Assembly (NCBI GenBank): GCA_002456995.1
Contig: NTKC01000006.1
Span: forward strand, 29,940-93,939
Length of the DNA stretch: 64,000 bases
DNA from: Candidatus Thioglobus sp. MED-G25
GTDB taxonomy: Bacteria; Pseudomonadota; Gammaproteobacteria; Arenicellales; UBA868
Direction: 5' to 3'
The number at the start of each line of letters is the position of its first letter. The first letter of the stretch is position 1. Positions 22,642 through 31,747 of the stretch are shown here, piece by piece. A program made the translations under genes and the position numbers. Below the pieces are notes generated by a model. It did no database searches, had not been told where the DNA came from, and saw only the letters and a program-made list of their open reading frames with translations.

Positions 22642-23424
22642 TCAAGTCTGACGGGACCGACTGGCCAACAAGAGCCAAAGTCCTGCGATCAGCATTGGCA
22701 AACACAACAATTGTCCCATCGACAGTCCATCGAGAATGACCAGTCCGAGGTGGGCATCGGGCTCTCTGAAAAATTCAACCGTGAACCGAAATACCGCGTA
22801 ACAGATAAGGAAAAGTCCCGACACACTCCCAGCAACCCTTGGCTTCGATGAATAAGTCCAGATGATCAAAAATAGCAACAGCCCTTCAAGTCCCGCTTCA
22901 TAAATCTGTGACGGGTGTCTTGCTAAAGGACCTGCAGATGGAAAAATCATCGCCCAGGGCACATCCGACACCCGCCCCCAAAGCTCCTCGTTAATAAAGT
23001 TCCCCAGCCGTCCCGCACCCAGACCCAGGGGACACAATGGTGCCAGGAAGTCTGAAACGGACAGGAAACTACGGCCGGAACGCCTGGCGTACAGAGCAAG
23101 CGCAACACAGGCCCCGATCAACCCACCGTGAAACGACATACCGCCCGACCAGATATACATCAAGGCAACCGGATGCTCCAAATAATAACCAACGTTATAG
23201 AAAAGAACGTAACCGAGGCGTCCACCAACAATCACCCCCACTGCCACATAAAACAGGAGATCCCAGACCTGCTGTGACGACCAAGTAGAGCCAGGTGCTC
23301 GGGCACGCAGTACACCCAATGCGCCACCGCCAAGGAATCCGATCAAATACATGACGCCGTACCAGTGGACCGTTAGCGGTCCAACAGCAAATACGACGGG
23401 ATCAATTGAGGGGTAGGTCAACAT
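22642..23424 (-). CDS. lgt: Prolipoprotein diacylglyceryl transferase
   Basis: VHWYGVMYLIGFLGG, GGMSFHGGLIG, RLGNFINEELWGR, HPSQIYEA. Confidence 0.95.
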   Translation of the reverse strand: MLTYPSIDPVVFAVGPLTVHWYGVMYLIGFLGGGALGVLRARAPGSTWSSQQVWDLLFYVAVGVIVGGRLGYVLFYNVGYYLEHPVALMYIWSGGMSFHGGLIGACVALALYARRSGRSFLSVSDFLAPLCPLGLGAGRLGNFINEELWGRVSDVPWAMIFPSAGPLARHPSQIYEAGLEGLLLFLIIWTYSSKPRVAGSVSGLFLICYAVFRFTVEFFREPDAHLGLVILDGLSMGQLLCLPMLIAGLWLLLASRSRQT

Positions 23425-23531
23425 CTATAAGAATCAGGTGGTTTCAATTCAGTGTTATGAGTCCACATCAACTGACTTTAAGTGGCACAATTGAACATCA
23501 TCATCCGGCCTCTGCGGGAAATCGCTCAGGA

Positions 23532-25499
23532 TCAATGTTTTAGCTCCGGCAAATCTATAAAAAGGTCGAGCGCCTCTGGGTTTGCGAGTGCCTCTCGGTT
23601 TTTCACTAGTTCGCCATGAATGACTTTGCGAACCGCTAGTTCAACAATCTTGCCACTCTTGGTGCGTGGGATGTCAGATACCTGTACGATTCGCGCCGGC
23701 ACATGACGAGGTGTTGTGTTTTGTCGAATCTTGGCACGAATGACATCCGCAAGATCACTATCCAGGACAATCCCCTCTCTTAAACGCACAAATAGTACAA
23801 CTCGGACATCGCCGTCAAATTGCTGGCCGACCACCAGGCTTTCAATGACTTGGTCAATCTGTTCGGCCTGCCGATAAATCTCGGCTGTACCGATCCGCAC
23901 TCCCCCGGGATTAAGGACTGCATCAGAACGTCCATAGATAATCATCCCCCCGTGCTCGGTTTCAGCGACATAATCGCCATGACACCAGATGTTCGAAAAT
24001 TTATCGAAGTAGGCTGCATGATACTTCTGATCTTTCGGGTCACCCCAGAAACCAATAGGCATACAGGGAAACGAATTTCTACAGGTCAATTCACCTTTCT
24101 GACCCGGCTCCAGAATGTCGCCTGAGTCGTCCCGGACCTCCACCTGCATCCCCAACCCCTTACACTGGATTTCGCCACGCCGCACGGGCAATGTCGGATT
24201 TCCAAGAACAAAGCAGGACACGATATCGGTACCCCCTGAAATCGATGACAGACATACATCTTGTTTGATCGACTGGTAAACATAATCGAAACTTTCCGGC
24301 ATCAGTGGTGACCCTGTGGAAAGCACACTACGCAAGTCAGTCAGATCGTGTGTTTCTTTCGGATGAATACCAGCTTTGTTTGCCGCGTCAATAAACTTAG
24401 CCGAAGTGCCGAAGATATTCATTTTTTCCTCGGATACGAAATCGAAAAGGACGTTTCCGTCAGGGTAGAACGGTGATCCATCATACAGTCCGAGAATCGC
24501 GTCACTGGCAAGACCCGACACGAGCCAATTCCACATCATCCAGCCACAGGTCGTAAAGTAAAACAGTCGATCGCCTGGGTGGACATCAGCATGCAACCTG
24601 TGTTCCTTGAGATGCTGGAGCAGCGTACCACCAGCACCATGGATGATCGCTTTCGGAACCCCCGTCGTACCCGAGGAATACATGATGTAAAGGGGATGGT
24701 TAAATGGCAGTTTTTTGAATTCGATAGAATCAGTTGGAACCAGAAACTCCTCCAGTAATACACCGTCCGTGATCCGCCTGACGTCGGGTTGATCGGTCAC
24801 CAGGGGAACGACTACAACCTTTTCCAGCGATGGTAACCCTGCCCGGATAGCGTTCAGTTTTTCGAGCGAGTGATGTGAATTGCCGTTGTAGAAATAGCCA
24901 TCCGCACTGAACAATACTTTTGGTTTAATTTGACCAAACCGGTCGAGCACACCCTGGACACCAAAATCTGGGGAACAAGATGACCAGATAGCACCCAGCG
25001 ATGCAGATGCCAGCATGGCGGAGATGGTTTCAGGCATGTTCGGCATGAACGCACAGACTCGATCCCCCGCCTCAACGCCTATTGACCGTAGCGCGGCGGC
25101 AATATCAGCCACCTGCCGATAGAGTTCCGCGTGGCTGACCACCCGTCTGACTAAGTTCTCGGAACGAAACACCATCGCTGGTGAATCGTCCCGCCTGGTC
25201 AACAGGTGGCTGGCAAAATTTATCCGGCTATCCGGAAACCACCTGGCACCAGGCATGTGATCACGATTTTCTACCGTGCGTTCATCAGGTGATCTAGGAG
25301 GCAGACCACAGAAATCCCACAGGCACTCCCAGAATACATTCGGCTGCGCCACTGACCAAGCGTGTACTGCATTGAAATCTAGCAACGACTGGCCAGTTTT
25401 TGACTCAACTTGACGGACAAATTTCGTGATGTTCGCGTTGGCAATTCTAGAAGAAGAAGGCTGCCACAGAATTTCTGATACCGTGTTCATGTCTTCCAA
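23532..25499 (-). CDS. Acetoacetate-CoA ligase
   Basis: 655-aa AMP-forming ligase; MYSSGTTGVPKAIIHGAGG, FTTCGWMMWNWLVSGLA, C-terminal RTKSGKIVE. Confidence 0.9.
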   Translation of the reverse strand: MEDMNTVSEILWQPSSSRIANANITKFVRQVESKTGQSLLDFNAVHAWSVAQPNVFWECLWDFCGLPPRSPDERTVENRDHMPGARWFPDSRINFASHLLTRRDDSPAMVFRSENLVRRVVSHAELYRQVADIAAALRSIGVEAGDRVCAFMPNMPETISAMLASASLGAIWSSCSPDFGVQGVLDRFGQIKPKVLFSADGYFYNGNSHHSLEKLNAIRAGLPSLEKVVVVPLVTDQPDVRRITDGVLLEEFLVPTDSIEFKKLPFNHPLYIMYSSGTTGVPKAIIHGAGGTLLQHLKEHRLHADVHPGDRLFYFTTCGWMMWNWLVSGLASDAILGLYDGSPFYPDGNVLFDFVSEEKMNIFGTSAKFIDAANKAGIHPKETHDLTDLRSVLSTGSPLMPESFDYVYQSIKQDVCLSSISGGTDIVSCFVLGNPTLPVRRGEIQCKGLGMQVEVRDDSGDILEPGQKGELTCRNSFPCMPIGFWGDPKDQKYHAAYFDKFSNIWCHGDYVAETEHGGMIIYGRSDAVLNPGGVRIGTAEIYRQAEQIDQVIESLVVGQQFDGDVRVVLFVRLREGIVLDSDLADVIRAKIRQNTTPRHVPARIVQVSDIPRTKSGKIVELAVRKVIHGELVKNREALANPEALDLFIDLPELKH

Positions 25500-25680
25500 G
25501 ACTAATTGTTAACTGACCCATTAAGGTCAGCGCGTTAAGATAAAACCAGTAGAACCTGGCGACCCCCAAACTGGATATTCTAACAATCTTAATTGGCAAG
25601 ACTTCAGCCAACCATCCTAGAGGGAACGGCGCAAACCGCTTACACTAACGATTCTCGCCAACCCAGGTAAAGCAGCAACC

Positions 25681-27393
25681 ATGCGAACTTCCCAGTTTCT
25701 TCTCGCGACCCTTAGAGAAACCCCAGCCGATGCGGAGATTATTAGTCACCAACTGATGCTCCGAGCCGGACTGATCAGACAGGTCGCAGCCGGTGTCTAC
25801 AACTGGCTACCACTAGGTCACCGCGTGCTTCGCAAAGTCGAAACTGTAGTGCGTGAAGAAATGAATACAAGTGGTGCCCAGGAGGTCCTGCTACCTGCCA
25901 TCCAACCCGCTGAACTATGGCGTGCATCGGGGCGTTGGGAGGACTATGGACCGGAATTACTGAGACTGACTGATCGGCATCAACGCGATTTCTGTTTTGG
26001 CCCCACCCATGAGGAAGTGATCACCACCCTAGCCAAGTCCGAAATACGCAGCTATCGCCAGCTGCCTCTCAACCTGTACCAGATTCAGACCAAGTTTCGA
26101 GATGAGATTCGGCCGCGATTCGGTGTCATGCGTGCACGCGAATTCATTATGAAAGATGCCTATTCCTTTGATGCCGATACAAAGGGTATGGCCAATAGTT
26201 ACCAAACCATGTACGACACTTATCAGCGAATTTTTGATCGCCTGGGATTGGAAGCCCGTGCTGTCGAGGCAGATAGTGGCAGCATTGGCGGAAGCTTTTC
26301 GCATGAATTCCATGTATTGGCTGATTCAGGTGAAGACGCGATTGCCCTTTGTCCCGAAGCCGGCTATTCAGCAAATATTGAAAAAGTAACCCTGGAACCG
26401 CTACTGGCTGAAAGACCCTCTCCGGGTACAGCGATGGGCGAGATTGACACCCCTGGCCAGCACACTATTGCCAATCTATGCCAATTCCTCGCGATCCAGC
26501 CCCAACAAACGATTAAGACGCTGATTGTCGCAGGTGCTGACGGTGGTGTTGTTGCACTCATTCTCCGCGGCGATCATGAGCTCAATAGCGTAAAAGCAGA
26601 GACACTGAACGAGATTGCCAAACCACTGCGGATGGCCAGTGCAGATGAAATCCGCAAGGCAACCGGTTCGGAAACCGGTTCGGTCGGTCCGGTAGGACTT
26701 TCGTTTCCTGTTGTTGCTGACCACAGTGCTGCTGTACTCGCAGACTTTGTTTGCGGCGCAAACCAGAACGATAAACACCTAAAAAACGTCAACTGGGTGC
26801 GCGACCTTCCAGAACCCGCAGTAGCGGATATCCGACAGGCTATAGACGGAGATCCCTGCCCCACCGACCTGTCAAAGACAATCCAAATCCGGCGAGGAAT
26901 TGAAGTAGGGCATGTTTTTCAGTTGGGCACCAAGTACAGCAAAGCACTGGGAGCCACCTATCTCGATAAAGAGGGTAAAGCGCAACCGATGTATATGGGC
27001 TGTTATGGGATTGGCATCACTCGGATCGTGGCAGCGGCGATCGAACAGAACCACGATGAACACGGCATCATATGGCCTGACCCCATCACGCCGTTCGACG
27101 TGGGCATCGTGCCCATTGGCCTGCACAAGTCAGCCACCGTCAAGTCTGCAGTGGAACGGCTTCATACCGAACTGACAAGCTGCGGATTTGAAGTTCTGAT
27201 CGACGATCGGAATGAGCGTCCCGGCGTCATGTTTTCAGAGATGGACCTGATGGGTTTTCCGCATCGGCTGGTAATTGGTGAGCGTGGCCTCAAATCCGGG
27301 ACAATTGAGTACCGTAACCGCCGCTCCGGTGTGACCAATGATTATCCACTCGACGAGGTCGTACAAGCGCTCGAGGCTTTGCGCGAACTATAG
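25681..27393 (+). CDS. proS: Prolyl-tRNA synthetase (bacterial type, with editing domain)
   Basis: MRTSQFLLATLRETPADAEIISHQLMLRAGLIRQVAAGVYNWLPLG; class II motifs; GIGITRIVAAAIEQNHDE. Confidence 0.97.
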   Translation: MRTSQFLLATLRETPADAEIISHQLMLRAGLIRQVAAGVYNWLPLGHRVLRKVETVVREEMNTSGAQEVLLPAIQPAELWRASGRWEDYGPELLRLTDRHQRDFCFGPTHEEVITTLAKSEIRSYRQLPLNLYQIQTKFRDEIRPRFGVMRAREFIMKDAYSFDADTKGMANSYQTMYDTYQRIFDRLGLEARAVEADSGSIGGSFSHEFHVLADSGEDAIALCPEAGYSANIEKVTLEPLLAERPSPGTAMGEIDTPGQHTIANLCQFLAIQPQQTIKTLIVAGADGGVVALILRGDHELNSVKAETLNEIAKPLRMASADEIRKATGSETGSVGPVGLSFPVVADHSAAVLADFVCGANQNDKHLKNVNWVRDLPEPAVADIRQAIDGDPCPTDLSKTIQIRRGIEVGHVFQLGTKYSKALGATYLDKEGKAQPMYMGCYGIGITRIVAAAIEQNHDEHGIIWPDPITPFDVGIVPIGLHKSATVKSAVERLHTELTSCGFEVLIDDRNERPGVMFSEMDLMGFPHRLVIGERGLKSGTIEYRNRRSGVTNDYPLDEVVQALEALREL

Positions 27394-27442
27394 CCGTCAG
27401 TCCACGTCTAATAGGCGCACAAGATCCAGCGTTTAAAATATC

Positions 27443-27979
27443 TTAGTCGAGCGCTTTGTTCAGGTACTCAATATCTGATTTCTCGATCACGCCTAGAGCC
27501 CATGCTCCGCGGGTTTTTGCATGATCTATCGCCAGCTGAATCTGCTGCTCGCTGGCCTCTCGGTCGATATGCAACGCCTGGCCCGGATAGATCAGGTCGG
27601 GATCGTAGATGTTGTCGCGATTTCGTTTGTACAGCAGAGGCCACTGGTAGGAATCACCATAAACCTGTGCCTGTCCAGAGATTCCCCACAGATGATCGCC
27701 CGACTGAACAATGTAACGACTGATCAGTGCTGGTCCCGTACTGCCTGAAGAGGCAGTGGTGTCGGAATCAGACGCAGAGGACATAGACGCCAGGAGTTCA
27801 TCGATCTCCGCCAGGAGACCCGAATTGTCGGTAGACGGTGCTGGTGCTGGTGCTGGTGCTGCAGCCGTAGCAGTTCCTGCCTCGGCTTCTGTCGGCTTTG
27901 CGGTGGTACAGCCACTCACTACAAAAACGATAGCGAACACCCCCAGGAGGATTCGAACTGCACTGAAGTGATGGTTCAT
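27443..27979 (-). CDS. LysM-domain lipoprotein with Ala-Pro linker
   Basis: Lipobox FVVSGC; APAPAPAP linker; LysM SRYIVQSGDHLWGISGQAQVYGDSYQWPLLYKRNRDNIYDPDLIYPGQALHI. Confidence 0.85.
   Translation of the reverse strand: MNHHFSAVRILLGVFAIVFVVSGCTTAKPTEAEAGTATAAAPAPAPAPSTDNSGLLAEIDELLASMSSASDSDTTASSGSTGPALISRYIVQSGDHLWGISGQAQVYGDSYQWPLLYKRNRDNIYDPDLIYPGQALHIDREASEQQIQLAIDHAKTRGAWALGVIEKSDIEYLNKALD
27837..27860. repeat. Hexanucleotide tandem repeat (GGTGCT)x4 inside the LysM lipoprotein gene
   Basis: ggtgctggtgctggtgctggtgct read directly; encodes the Ala-Pro linker. Confidence 0.9.
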
Positions 27980-28106
27980 GAGGTCTCTCGCGGGTTCAGT
28001 TTTCTTGTAAAATCAGGGTTCTGTGTGCAACTATGAATACAGCACCTGCACAAATTGCAAACTAACACTCGCGTTTACCGGTGTCAAGAAATTTGGAGTA
28101 TTCAGC

Positions 28107-28448
28107 ATGCCAATCACCATCTTTCACAACCCGCGCTGCTCAAAGTCCAGGGCAACCCTGGCACTCCTGCATGAACATGGCCATTCTCCTGAAATCATAG
28201 AGTATTTGAAAGCACCCCCTGACAGCTCAACGCTACGCATGCTCGCGAACAAGCTGGGCCTACCTCTATCTGCCATGGTCCGCACGGGAGAACAGGAATT
28301 CACAGACTACAACCTGACCAATGCGAATGATGACGCATTGGCAACCGCAATCAGCGAACACCCAATCCTGCTGCAACGACCGATTGTTGTCTCCGGCGAC
28401 CGGGCAGCCATAGGTCGCCCGCCTGAATCCGTACTCGACATTCTCTGA
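28107..28448 (+). CDS. arsC: Arsenate reductase (glutaredoxin-type ArsC)
   Basis: MPITIFHNPRCSKSRATLALLHEHGHSPEIIEYLK; LLQRPIVV. Confidence 0.85.
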   Translation: MPITIFHNPRCSKSRATLALLHEHGHSPEIIEYLKAPPDSSTLRMLANKLGLPLSAMVRTGEQEFTDYNLTNANDDALATAISEHPILLQRPIVVSGDRAAIGRPPESVLDIL

Positions 28449-28553
28449 CTGAGTGCGCAGCCCACGGGGCCCGACTAAACCGCTGGGCCGGCAGCTCCCC
28501 CTAGACGCCAATGTTCTGGGTTGAACTGTGAATATCTGGTTGAAACTTCCAAG

Positions 28554-29261
28554 TCAGTACTCAGAAAACAATTCTTTTTCAAGTTCCTTGACGAAAGGTA
28601 CCGTGATTCGCCGCTGACGGGAAAAAGCAGCTTTGTCGATTCGATCGAGCAGACTGAACAGTACAGAGCTGTTTCTAGGTAGCCGCCGAATGAGGTACTG
28701 GATAACACTATCGGGCAGATCCAGACCACGCATTCCGGCCCTGAAACGCATCGCCTGCGGCAGATCCAGTTCCGCCAATGGTTTTAAACTGTAGACGCCG
28801 CCGGCAGCAAACCGCGTTGCGAGATCGGCAAGATCAAGTCCGACCAGTGACGGGGGTTGCTTGGCACTAACGATCAGCACACCATCCCCACCATTGAGTC
28901 GTTCATACAGTTCCAGGATACCCTCTTCCCATTCCCTGTCCCCAACAATCAGCTCTAAGTCATCCAGGCAGACCACTGTATCGGCATTAAGCTGGGAAAC
29001 GAGATCCGGGCTAACACCGCTTGCACCGGCGGGTACATACACATTTAGCCCATGCGCCTCAATCGTCAGGCGGCTCAACGCCTGCAGCAAGTGTGACTTT
29101 CCGCTGCCTGGCGGACCATGGATAAAAAGAGACGGCTTATCAGTAGTGCGTTTCGTCACCGATCGAACAACCTCGACCACCTCTTCATTTCCGATCGGGT
29201 AAAAGTTGTCGAACGAAGCTGAATCACTCAATCGCAAGGGCAGGTTAAGCTGTCCTGTCAT
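28554..29261 (-). CDS. hda: DnaA regulatory inactivator Hda
   Basis: QLNLPLRLSDSASFDNFYPIGNEEVV, FIHGPPGSGKSHLLQAL; DnaA-like AAA+. Confidence 0.9.
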   Translation of the reverse strand: MTGQLNLPLRLSDSASFDNFYPIGNEEVVEVVRSVTKRTTDKPSLFIHGPPGSGKSHLLQALSRLTIEAHGLNVYVPAGASGVSPDLVSQLNADTVVCLDDLELIVGDREWEEGILELYERLNGGDGVLIVSAKQPPSLVGLDLADLATRFAAGGVYSLKPLAELDLPQAMRFRAGMRGLDLPDSVIQYLIRRLPRNSSVLFSLLDRIDKAAFSRQRRITVPFVKELEKELFSEY

Positions 29262-29272
29262 GGCTATAGCCC

Positions 29273-29830
29273 TTAGCTGCCTACAGTATCGTCGTATTCA
29301 GCACCCCGGATAAACCATAAATAAACGTAATGGATGCCGCTGATCAACGTCGTCAATCCCACCAGCCCAATCAGTAATTCATTTAGCCAAGGCAGATGGA
29401 CCCAACCCGCACGGTCTATCAGGACAACAGACACGAGAATGATCTGTAAAACCGTATTGACCTTGCTCAACAAGCTGGGGCGTAGGGGTACGGAACCATG
29501 CAGCGTATCGAGAATCAGGTAACCGCCAATAATGCCCACGTCGCGGAACACGATCAGCAGCAAAAGCCAAAACGGGAGATCGCCAAGCAGAACCAGCATC
29601 ACGTAGGTGCTCACAATTAAAACCTTGTCTGCTATGGGATCCAGTATCGATCCCAGCCGCGTTACACAGTTGAATTTCTTGGCAATCCAGCCATCGAGCC
29701 CATCGGTAATGCCTGCACCCACAAAGATAGCGACAGCAATTGCATACTCCCGTTCCCGCAGAAACAGAATCAGTACTGGAACAGCACCAATTCTAAGCAG
29801 GGTCAAGAGATTAGGTAATTTGGTGATCAA
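29273..29830 (-). CDS. CDP-alcohol phosphatidyltransferase family protein (PgsA-like)
   Basis: ITDGLDGWIAKKFNCVTRLGSILDPIADKVL matches the DG..AR/K...G...D..AD motif. Confidence 0.88.
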   Translation of the reverse strand: MITKLPNLLTLLRIGAVPVLILFLREREYAIAVAIFVGAGITDGLDGWIAKKFNCVTRLGSILDPIADKVLIVSTYVMLVLLGDLPFWLLLLIVFRDVGIIGGYLILDTLHGSVPLRPSLLSKVNTVLQIILVSVVLIDRAGWVHLPWLNELLIGLVGLTTLISGIHYVYLWFIRGAEYDDTVGS

Positions 29831-29999
29831 AAACAGCTACCATGGGAGGAAGTAGGAAAGATTCTAACAGCAGCGCATTGCCACGCTTATCATAGAAGGC
29901 ATCAAAAACCTGTCTAATTTGGAAATCGCCGGTCCACGCCTCAGATACGATACCATAAACACCTCTTTCATCAGTTCAGTGCCTCCCGATAAACACCAG

Positions 30000-31037
30000 A
30001 TGTCGAGCGAAGAAAAAAGTCGTCTAAGCTACCGAAGCGCAGGGGTCAACATTGATGCTGGGGACAACCTGGTCAAACGGCTCAAACCGCACGTGTCACG
30101 CACCCAGCGCGAAGGCTGGATAACAGGTATCGGAGGATTTGGCGGGCTTTTCGAACTTCCTGTTGAACGATACCAAGCACCCGTTCTGGTATCGGGAACC
30201 GACGGAGTGGGTACAAAACTCAAACTCGCGATCGAAATGGATCGGCACGACACCATTGGTATCGATCTGGTTGCTATGTGTGTCAATGACGTCATCGTCT
30301 GTGGTGCTGAACCACTTTATTTTCTCGACTATTTCGCAACTTCAGTTCTTTCAGAAGATCTGGCGGAATCAGTCATCTCTGGAATCGCCCGGGGCTGCGA
30401 AATAGCGGGTGCCGCACTGATTGGCGGTGAAACCGCAGAAATGCCGGGTATGTACCACGAAGGACACTATGATCTGGCTGGTTTCTGTGTGGGTGTTGTC
30501 GAAAAATCGAAGATTATCGACGGCAGCAAAGTCCATGCGGGTGACCACGTCCTGGGACTCGCAAGCTCTGGTGTTCATTCAAACGGTTATTCTCTGGTCC
30601 ATGCCGTACGAGAACGATCCCAGGCGACTCTCGCTGATGCGTTTGGCCAGCAGACACTCGGGGAATCACTGCTGGCGCCAACCCGAATCTACGCCAGTTC
30701 AATCAATCGTCTGCTGAAGAATATTCCAGTTAAAGGAATGGCTCACATTACCGGCGGTGGATTGGGTGGGAACGTGAGCCGAATCATGCCTCAAGGTCTT
30801 GAAGCTCAGATAGATTCAACAGCCTGGCAACGTCCTGCAATTTTTGACTGGATCCAGACCCACGGCGACATCGAAGAATCTGAAATGCTGCGAACCTTTA
30901 ATTGTGGTATCGGTATGGTGGTAATCGTCGCCCGGGACGAGGTTGCCAACACCCAAAATCTACTGGAGGAGACGGGAGAGAATGTCACGGTCATCGGTGA
31001 GGTGAGACATGGCCCGCATGGTGCAATCGTTGAGTAA
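30000..31037 (+). CDS. purM: Phosphoribosylformylglycinamidine cyclo-ligase
   Basis: LSYRSAGVNIDAGDNLVKRLKPHV, GTDGVGTKLKLAIEMDRHDTIGIDLVAMCVNDV; start at MSSEEKSRLSY. Confidence 0.95.
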   Translation: MSSEEKSRLSYRSAGVNIDAGDNLVKRLKPHVSRTQREGWITGIGGFGGLFELPVERYQAPVLVSGTDGVGTKLKLAIEMDRHDTIGIDLVAMCVNDVIVCGAEPLYFLDYFATSVLSEDLAESVISGIARGCEIAGAALIGGETAEMPGMYHEGHYDLAGFCVGVVEKSKIIDGSKVHAGDHVLGLASSGVHSNGYSLVHAVRERSQATLADAFGQQTLGESLLAPTRIYASSINRLLKNIPVKGMAHITGGGLGGNVSRIMPQGLEAQIDSTAWQRPAIFDWIQTHGDIEESEMLRTFNCGIGMVVIVARDEVANTQNLLEETGENVTVIGEVRHGPHGAIVE

Positions 31038-31677
31038 ACCGCAGACCAACCACTGTCATCTGGTGGTCCTGATCAGCGGCAGTGGTACAAACCTGCAGGT
31101 CATTCTCGACCAGTGTGAAAACAGCATGATACCGGCACAGGTGTGTGGTGTAATCAGCGATGAGCCTCAGGCCAAAGGTCTACAGCGCGCCAAGAACGCC
31201 AGAATCCAGACTACCGTAGTTGATCACCGCTGTTTTGATGACCGCCAGGCTTTCGACCATAGACTTGGAGAGGCGATCGATTGCTACCGACCGGACCTGG
31301 TGGTGCTGGCCGGCTTTATGCGAATTCTCGACGCCAAGCTTGTGGAGCGATACTACGGTCGCATACTGAACATACATCCGTCCTTGCTACCCAATTACCC
31401 AGGCCTGAATACCCACGCGCGGGCTATCGCAAGTCTCGCGACTGAACACGGTGCCAGTGTCCACTTTGTCACTCCTGAGCTCGATGCTGGGCCTATCGTA
31501 ATACAAGGACGGGTACCCGTGTTGCCGTCAGATACACCGGAATCGCTGGCACAACGAGTTCATCAAGAAGAATACCGAATCTACCCCAAGGCTATTACTT
31601 GGTTTGCGCAGGGCCGGTTATCGATAGAAACTGATCGTGTACTTCTGGACAAGCGTCCTGTCGATCTCTGCGCGTGA
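31009..31677 (+). CDS. purN: Phosphoribosylglycinamide formyltransferase
   Basis: VVLISGSGTNLQVILDQ, LAGFMRILDAKLVERYYGRILNIHPSLLPNYPGLNTHARAI; overlaps the 3' end of purM. Confidence 0.95.
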   Translation: MARMVQSLSKPQTNHCHLVVLISGSGTNLQVILDQCENSMIPAQVCGVISDEPQAKGLQRAKNARIQTTVVDHRCFDDRQAFDHRLGEAIDCYRPDLVVLAGFMRILDAKLVERYYGRILNIHPSLLPNYPGLNTHARAIASLATEHGASVHFVTPELDAGPIVIQGRVPVLPSDTPESLAQRVHQEEYRIYPKAITWFAQGRLSIETDRVLLDKRPVDLCA

Positions 31678-31700
31678 CGGTCGCAACGTACCTTATTCAA

Positions 31701-31718
31701 TCAGTCTGCGTAGACTGA
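31701..31718. other. Hairpin between convergent purN and clpA (possible bidirectional terminator)
   Basis: TCAGTCT-GCGT-AGACTGA, perfect 7-bp stem with tetraloop; U-tracts poor on both sides. Confidence 0.4.
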
Positions 31719-31747
31719 CTAGAGCCCAGAAGATTCTGAACCTTTTA

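Noticed and set aside
28459-28495. GC-rich GGCCC...GGGCC pairing between arsC and hda
   Set aside because: Only a 5-bp stem with a 12-nt loop and no U-tract; insufficient for a terminator call.
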